DNA of 64,000 nt from Helicostylum pulchrum (Eukaryota > Mucoromycota > Mucoromycetes > Mucorales > Mucoraceae), in assembly GCA_025677825.1 (NCBI GenBank), contig JAIXMO010000014.1, positions 496,001 to 560,000 of the forward strand, in the 5' to 3' direction. Under the pieces are notes generated by a model, which worked only from the letters and a program-made list of their open reading frames with translations, did no database searches and was not told where the DNA came from. Positions within the stretch are counted from its first letter, which is position 1. Each line of letters opens with the position of its first letter. Below, one piece after another: positions 57,318-64,000 of the stretch. A program made the translations under genes and the position numbers.

Positions 57318-59194
57318 TAGTTTTCTACTAAAGAAGTAAAAAAAAAAAAAAAAAAAAAAAAGAAAAAAAGAAAAGAGAGGATCAAGACACATAATTGGTG
57401 TATTATACCTGTTTGATTTTCACGTGTCAACTAATCTCACTGGGCGCCTGTGACAGAGATGACACTTTTGCAAATGGGATGATATACAAATAAACTAGAG
57501 CATTTTCATTGATATATATTTTAATCAAGTACCTTTTTTGGTATTAACACACTTTCTGAAATAATGCTATCAGTGTATTCATGGTTTCCCTTTTGCACCG
57601 TTAAAAAATCTTTTTTTTTTTACATAGATTATGCGTAAAAAAACTATATTTTTATTTTTCAAATGCGTCACACTACATATAAAAAGATACCAAAAGGTTA
57701 AATAGAACGTTGAAAAAAATATCTACAGCATTACTATCTAATTTTTTAAAGTATTATCATATACTTTTTAAAGATATATTTAAATCCAAATTGTATATAA
57801 AACTAGGCCAAGTGAGGAGTTTTCTTTTGTAGAGAAAAAGCTCACATGGTAACTTTGCTAAATAAACTATTCAAGGGACTTTCCGCATTCGTCAACAGCA
57901 ATCATTTTTTTTTTTTGGACATGCATCCGTTCTTTTTTAGATGCGAAAGTAAATAGGTATACGGGTTGTGAGAATAGTTTTTTTAAGGCACTACCCAGAC
58001 CTTCATTTCTCGACTACGTTATAAACAAAAAGTAGTTGAAATACGAACTAGTCGTGAATCAATAAATAATCTTTTATTCGTTTTAATCCGGGCGAAGCTA
58101 GTTGTAGCAATTATCTGGCAGTAGGTGGACGCTGACAAAAAAAAAAAAAAAAAAAAAAAAACTGCTTACTGACAGAATTTTTTCGTGGGTGCTGAATAAT
58201 TTGTGCTAAAGGGATGATGTACAGCATTAGGTAAAAAAAAAACAAAAAGCCCTGCGCTCCCTAATATGTTTCGTACATAATGATACCACAACACAATAAT
58301 GTACCAGCGATAAAGGGCTCTTTTTTTTTGATCAAATTATACTGAATAAAGATTAAAAGTCAAGACTTGATTGAGTAAAGATTATGCTGGTCCAACCAAT
58401 TATTATAATTACGTCGAAAAAAAAAACCAATAAAAGCCCATCAGATCAAATACCTTGCATGGATTTTTTTTGCTTTGTTTTTGTTTTGTTTTTTTATACG
58501 TGCAATGGTTATCTTTTGTATTTTTTTTTCAGATATAATATCTCGTCAAAATACATTACACTATTCAAAGTTTTTCCTTATACAAGCTACTTACTAACTA
58601 GTCAGCCTAACTCCAAGTGTGATTGTTCCAAGTGTTTGGAATATATCGTTCCGAACAGGTACCTGACCACTTTTTTTTTCAGGATTAATAAACTTTATAG
58701 TCCAATCCCTCTTTTTGTGTGTATGTTTTATCTACTGTGCATATACAACACTTTTTTTTTTATAAATAACGTAAGACATCAAACACAAAAAGAGTACATC
58801 ATCGAAACTCTTTTTTCGATCTCGGACCAAGTAGCTTAATTTAGAAATAAACAAAGAACATTTCAAGGTAGAATATCCTCTTATACATACTTCATTACTA
58901 TTAGAACAAGGTCGAGTACTTTTTTTTTTTTTTTTTTTTTTCCTGATGTGCAGAATTCAAGGTTGCACAGTGAAATATTAACCTTTAATATTGTCATCAC
59001 CTACACAGCAAACTTTGAAAGAAAAAAGTTTGTTATTATTACTGTTATTCAAAGAAGAAATTTTTTTGTCGTACAAAAGACCCAATATAGATATAATGTT
59101 TTTATTATTCCTTTTTATTACTTTTTTTATTTATTTTTTTTTTGCTTCTTCTTCTCTTCTGTTTTTTTTTTACTCTTGCAAAAAAAAAGAAGAA
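57318..59194. other. Gene-poor divergent region of 1.9 kb
   Basis: Between the divergent lipase gene and the orphan coiled-coil gene. A/T-rich with homopolymers (runs near 58138-58160 and 58921-58940). The open frame at 58384-58839 is rich in F, Y and K from A/T composition and is not convincing as a gene. Confidence 0.5.
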
Positions 59195-61428
59195 ATGTTT
59201 TTGTTTAAAAAGAAGAAAGCAGATACTAAGTTAGTTAACAATGAGATACAACAACGACAACAACAACAAAGACAGGTTGAATTAACGCATCCGAACCCTC
59301 CTATAAAGCCTCTCCCTTTAGTTGATCAAAAACCCAGACAATCTACTCCTCCCAGTATTGTTATGCCGAAACCTCGAAGAGTATTAACTCCTACTCGTGC
59401 CATCTTGGGTCGATATAGTCATGACAAGACACTAGTAGTTGAAGAAGAAGAACAACAAGAAGAACAACAGGAACAGGAACAATTATCTTTTAACATATCA
59501 CCTATTTTGTTGCCAATGCCTCATCAAGAACAAGGTAAATAAAAAAAAGCTACTATAAAAAAAAACGGCTCTAATTTAATATTATTACTCAAGATATTCA
59601 TAATCCTGTGACAGTAGCCCCTAAAAAAACTTCACCTCAGAATACTCATACGCATCATACACCAGGCAGTAACGATTCAAGCCAAGTATACGAATCAGCC
59701 CAAGAATACGCATCCGATGAAGAAAACAACGCAAAGTATTCGAATCTATCTCCGTTAAAGAAGGAAGGTCTTGATAGCAACATAGCTTCGGATTCTTCTT
59801 CTCGAACGGCTACTCCGCGTACAAGACTTTCTCGAGCAGCTGTACGTTCATCATCTGCTTCCGTTACTCCCACTCGTCATACGCGAATGTCCGGCAATAT
59901 CACTCTGGCTGTTGCCCCTACCACTACCGCTGCTGATGTTGATAACGCTACCGCTGCTGTTTTTGCCGAATATAACAATACCGATTACTTTAGTCCCATT
60001 TTTTCAGACAGTAACAATGTCCACCACCATGGTACCACTATGAACAATCACCCTACCCCCAATATCAACCCTGTTAACACGGACAGTGCTCTTTCTCACA
60101 ATGCTAATTATGCTGGTAAAAATGCTGATAATAATATATGTTCTGCTAATGATGACATTGCTTTTATAAACTACGTTCCAGACAATAGCAATCTTGTTCA
60201 AAGTAATGCTTATGACAAAGAGAATGTAGCACCTAACGAGACGAAACACAATAGGGAAGCTCGGCATAACAGGGAGACTCGACGTGATATGAAAGAAGCC
60301 GATGACTTGCAGCTTTCTCTCCAGAAACAAAAAGAACAACAAGACGCTTTACTGCACCGGTTAACGAAACAAGTAGAAATCATGGAGAAGCAGCGTATTT
60401 TAGACCGAGAAGAATGGTGCAGAAAGGAGCAAGAGCTGTTAGCGCATCGTCAAGTGATGGTGAACACCTTGGACGAAACACAACGAAAGCTGTCAAATGT
60501 ATTGAAATCAAGAGAAGAGCAAAAGGAAAAAGAAGCTTATTATCAACAGCAGTTAGAGGCACAACAGTATTTGGAACCGTTACATGCACAAAATATTGCA
60601 CAGCAACCGCAAACAGAGTCAGAGGACGTTGCTAGTGACAGTGATGACTATGACGAGAGTTCAAGAAAATACGAGTTTTATAACGAACCTGAATCGTGCG
60701 AACCTGAGTATAATAAAAGAAGAGAGCTTAGAGGTAGTAAATCTGAAGAATACATGAAGTATCACGGTAGAAGATGTTCATCCGCGCATCATCAGTCTCC
60801 TCTGTACCCTGAAGACGAGAGAAGACCTCTTTCTCGACGTAACAGCAATACCAGTAACAAAAGTAATAAAAGCTACAGACTTGATCCTAGTCCCTCTACA
60901 ACCATGGTAGATAATCCAACGACAACACCAAGAGGACGACGCATGAGTGGACCAAGAGCCAGATCCATCGAAGCAGAAAAATGGAATAATGCTCCAAAAT
61001 TATTCGAAACACCACAACCATTTAGAGCAAGAAGAAATAATTCTGCAGGAAGAAGTAGATCTGTAGGAAGAAGTAGATCTGTGGGAAGAAATAGTACTGC
61101 GGGAAGGCGTCAGTCCGTGGTGTATTACGATGATGTGGATGAACAGTTTGACGACTATGACACGTATTATGAAAATCCTAGATACAACGAGGTTCCTCCT
61201 CCTACTCCTCGTTATAGAAACGAGTATTGTAGGGCACAACCACCACCACCACCACCACCACCAGTGCAACCAGCACAGTACTATCGCGATCAGTTTCCCA
61301 CTCGTGCTCCGCCTAGACCACCCCAACAACACCACCACCATCAGCAACAACGTGGTGTAAGATACATGCCCAGAAATTACGGTCACGATTACGATTACGG
61401 TCACGATCACGATTACGATTACTATTAA
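59195..61428 (+). CDS. Orphan coiled-coil, low-complexity protein
   Basis: Exons 59195-59534 and 59594-61428 join in frame to 724 aa. I do not recognise a family. Residues about 348-438 form a coiled coil (LQLSLQKQKEQQDALLHRLT, KQVEIMEKQRILDREEWCRK). The flanks are disordered: an N-terminal S/T-P-rich part, an Asn/Thr-rich part, and a C-terminal part with a repeated AGRSRSVGRSRSVGR motif (about 595-615), a polyproline run, a His/Gln run and an ending rich in D, Y, H and G (GHDYDYGHDHDYDYY). The Arg-Ser repeats and acidic blocks suggest a cytoskeletal or septum-associated scaffold, but that is speculation. Start choice: ATG at 59195 (MFLFKKKKADTK); upstream frame is poly-T/K artefact. Confidence 0.82.
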
Positions 61429-61641
61429 ATAACTAATACTACCTATAATAATTGTTCATACAATAATAAACTACCCTAAATGCAATTACCTTTTTTTTTT
61501 CTCATTCCGTCGGGACAAATAAAAAAAGAATAAATTGGGTTTGTACGCACATGCGTTTATTCCACATTGATTTTTTTTTCCCTCTTTACTCTTTTTTTTT
61601 TTTTTCCTTCTCTGTACGTTCCTTTTCACTTAGATAAAAAG

Positions 61642-63181
61642 ATGAGTGCAATTACACAAGCTGAAAGACAAAAGTATGCTGAAATTTTTCAAGCAAGAGG
61701 ACAAGTCAATGGCTACATGACTGGTAAAATCTCTCTATCTTTCCTTTTTATTGCAAAGCATTATATCAACTTTTTTTTTTAAAAAAAAAATAGGTGCAAA
61801 TGCTCGAGATGTTCTTTTAAATTCAAACTTACCTCCTAACCGTTTAGAACGCATCTGGTAACATTTACACTCACCTACACATATAACCTTTATATACTTA
61901 TTTTGTTGTATTGTAGGGATCTTTCTGATATTGATAAGGATGGTAATCTCGATTTCGAAGAGTTTTGTATTGCCATGCATCTTACGTTTGATTGTATCAA
62001 TGGTAATGAAGCACCCATCTCGCTTCCTCCTTCTCTTATTCCTGCCAACAAGGTTCATCTGTTACCACCTCAACAACAATACGCTCAACAAACTGGGTTT
62101 CAACAACCTCAACAACCTCAACAAACTGGCTATCAAGGTTATCAAGGTTACCAACAACAACAACCTCAACCTACTGGATACCAACAACCTCAACCTACTG
62201 GTTATTATCCTCAGCAACAACAACAACAAGAGCCTGAGTTTAGTTGGGATATGACTTCGGATGAAATGACATCATATCAAAATATCTATGCCAAATATGC
62301 CAATGACAGTGGAAAAGTTAAATGTAAAGTATATATACAGTAAGTAACAGCTTTGTTACATGTCCTTTTTTTTGCTAATTGAATTGCTTTATCTAGTTGG
62401 TCAAATGGATGATTTTTATACTACATTAGGACTTCCTCGTACAGATTTAACCAATGCATGGTAAGTAAAAAAAAAAAGAGAAAAAGAAAGACAGAGAGAG
62501 CTAAATAGTCCCATCTGTTTTTAAAGGACGTTAATTGACGTAAACCATACAAACGCACTTACACAAGATCAATGTTTAATGTTTTACCATGTATTAAATC
62601 AACGTACTCGCGGTGTTCGTATTCCTAAAGAACTTCCACCAGATCTTCATGCAGCATTTGCTGGTGAATATGCCGCCGATTTTGGAGAGCGTCCTGGAGC
62701 CGGTACAGGAGCTCGTAAAGGAACCAACCAATCGATGTCCAACAGTGCTAAATTAGCCGACAGTTATGTGAACCGTTTAGGAGCCGCCAGTACAGCATTA
62801 GGATCTAAAGGAACACAGGGTAATAAATACGACGAAGAAGACATGCTTAAACGAGAATTACAAGAATTAAAAGAACGTGTAAAGGAAGCAGAAAAAAAGT
62901 CAGCTGAATCAAAGCAAAGTGAAAACTATGAGTCTTTTGCTGCTCGTCCTTTACGTGATCAGTTTCAAGCGTTGTATGATTATAAACTTCGTCAATTAAC
63001 AGATCAAACAGATATCGAAGACAAAGTTCGTAAACAAGAACGTGATATTGATGCTGCTCGTGACGCTGTACGTCGTCTCAATAGAATTGTAGATGATGTT
63101 CGTTCAAAGAAGCGTGAATTGGAAACCTTGTTGGAAGAAAGAAGATTAGAAGTTCAAAAGACTTTACGTGCATCTGAATAA
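61642..63181 (+). CDS. END3: END3-like EH-domain endocytosis protein
   Basis: End3 links Pan1 and Sla1 in the actin-patch endocytic coat. The protein begins MSAITQAERQKYAEIFQARG and forms an EH domain across introns: GANARDVLLNSNLPPNRLER, IW and then DLSDIDKDGNLDFEEFCIAM (EF-hand loop). A Q/P/G/Y-rich repeat follows (QPQPTGYQQPQPTGYYPQQQ) and a second EH-like region (SWDMTSDEMTSYQNIYAKYA). After FGQMDDFYTTLGLPRTDLTN comes TLIDVNHTNALTQDQCLMFY, HVLNQRTRGVRIPKELPPDL. The C-terminus is a coiled coil (MLKRELQELKERVKEAEKKS, LEERRLEVQKTLRASE). This order, including the R-G-V-R-I-P motif, is diagnostic for End3. Five introns; stop at 63179-63181. Confidence 0.88.
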
Positions 63182-64000
63182 AATTATCCGACATTTTTTT
63201 TTATCTTTTTTTTTCGTGTGCTACTGTATATTGCCCTACATGGTATTTTTGTCACAACTATAAAGTTCCAAGCATACGCATATACTTTTGCGAAAATGAA
63301 CCAATGATGAGTCTAACCTTACTTGCCGCTCGGAGTACATGACGAATTTAGAAATTATTTCTCTTTTCTCTACTTGTTAAGCCATTGCTTTCAAAGTTGA
63401 CAACTAATACTTTTTTGTTGTCAATAATGTCTGAGAAGTAAGGGAGGTAAAACGTTTTTGTATGTAATCGAGAAAACAAGTAAAAAACTTGTTTAATTTC
63501 AAATAATAATTAAAAAAAAAAAGAGGTGGCTCCTAATAGGTTCTAGGTAAAACGGGAGTAAATACGTGTGTACTGAGCCGCCTCCTCCTCTTTAGTTAGT
63601 AGTTAGTTAGAATCAACACATATTAGGCTTTTTCGTCATTGTGAATATACGTACATTATAATAAATATTTAATATCAAATTTTACGTTTTGGATTAAGGT
63701 GTAACAGTACTATACCCTAGTCTTCTTTATCAGATCTTAAATTGAACTGTAAAAAAAAAAAAGAAAGAAAGAAAAAAAAGACGTCAGTCTATCCTTCTTT
63801 TTTTACGGTAGGTGCCTCTTTTTCTGTTTAGTACGTGTTACTTTATCACGTATTTATATAAATTAAATATAGAGTATCAGCATCTAAAAATGTTTGATAC
63901 AACAAATAATCAAAAGTGTGTGGTTAGTTCTATTAAAAGATTTTAAGTAGTATGACCAGTGTAGCACAACGGATGCTCTCTTTTAAATACAAATTCAATC
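63182..64000. other. Downstream region to the window edge
   Basis: About 820 bp of A/T-rich DNA after END3. It has a TTAG-type short repeat near 63591-63610. No gene or RNA convincing within the window; a tRNA-like start near the right edge was considered and rejected. Confidence 0.45.

Noticed and set aside
58384..58839. 151-codon frame with many F and Y residues
   Set aside because: The composition follows from T-rich DNA, there is no family pattern, and it is cut by homopolymers.
61000..61410. Reverse-strand frame over the 3' part of the orphan coiled-coil gene
   Set aside because: Low-complexity mirror of the polyproline and repeat codons.
63955..64000. Possible tRNA gene start at the right window edge
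   Set aside because: A box-A-like TAGCACAACGG and a box-B-like TTCAATC are only about 30 bp apart, too close for a normal tRNA, and the rest is outside the window.
1..64000. CRISPR array, rRNA operon or phage/plasmid features
   Set aside because: No spaced identical repeats or rRNA signatures seen, and the intron-rich eukaryotic gene structure excludes a prokaryotic replicon.

Overview
This window is nuclear DNA from a filamentous fungus, most likely an early-diverging Mucoromycota species of the order Mucorales. The evidence is an AT-rich sequence full of A and T homopolymers, genes split by many short (about 50-90 bp) GT-AG introns, and a gene content typical of that group. That content includes a GPI-anchored CotH-type spore coat/invasin protein, a GT49 glycosyltransferase, a Crypton-like recombinase with an Ndc10_II-type fold and GCR1_C-type tail, and diverged F-box genes. 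Genus and species cannot be fixed from the sequence.

Layout. 1-12.1 kb is dense and genic: the 3' part of a DSK2/ubiquilin gene (+), then EFR3, a G-protein beta subunit and SGF29 (all -), CotH (+) and a NECAP-like endocytic adaptor (-). 12.1-21.5 kb is a decayed accessory island. It holds a dispersed unnamed repeat family, a broken F-box gene between exact 20-bp inverted repeats, and a broken Crypton-like recombinase gene. 21.5-27.5 kb returns to genes: a small F-box protein, CDC20 (-), a double-AAA ATPase and a ricin-B-fold lectin. 27.5-31.5 kb is a second repeat-rich island with another copy of the same repeat family in inverted orientation, a minisatellite, and an oddly less AT-rich stretch with peptide-like remnants. 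31.5-48.8 kb carries a secreted polygalacturonase (-), a BRCT-domain protein (+), mitochondrial aconitase (-), a HAL/NPR-type kinase (-), a KIN1/MARK-type kinase (+) and IPI3/WDR18 (-). 48.8-51.3 kb holds a broken PD-(D/E)xK-like family member. 51.3-63.2 kb carries SPE2 (AdoMet decarboxylase), a GT49 glycosyltransferase, a patatin-type triacylglycerol lipase (-), an orphan coiled-coil protein and END3.

The genes are not an operon or pathway cluster. Several are loosely related by theme: plasma membrane and endocytosis (EFR3, NECAP, END3), signalling (G beta, HAL-type kinase, KIN1-type kinase), ubiquitin (DSK2, CDC20, F-box), and cell surface or secretion (CotH, GT49, polygalacturonase). The most interesting material lies in the two decayed islands. 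I found no CRISPR array, rRNA or convincing tRNA. Exon boundaries were read by eye from GT/GC-AG signals and reading frame; they should be treated as models.
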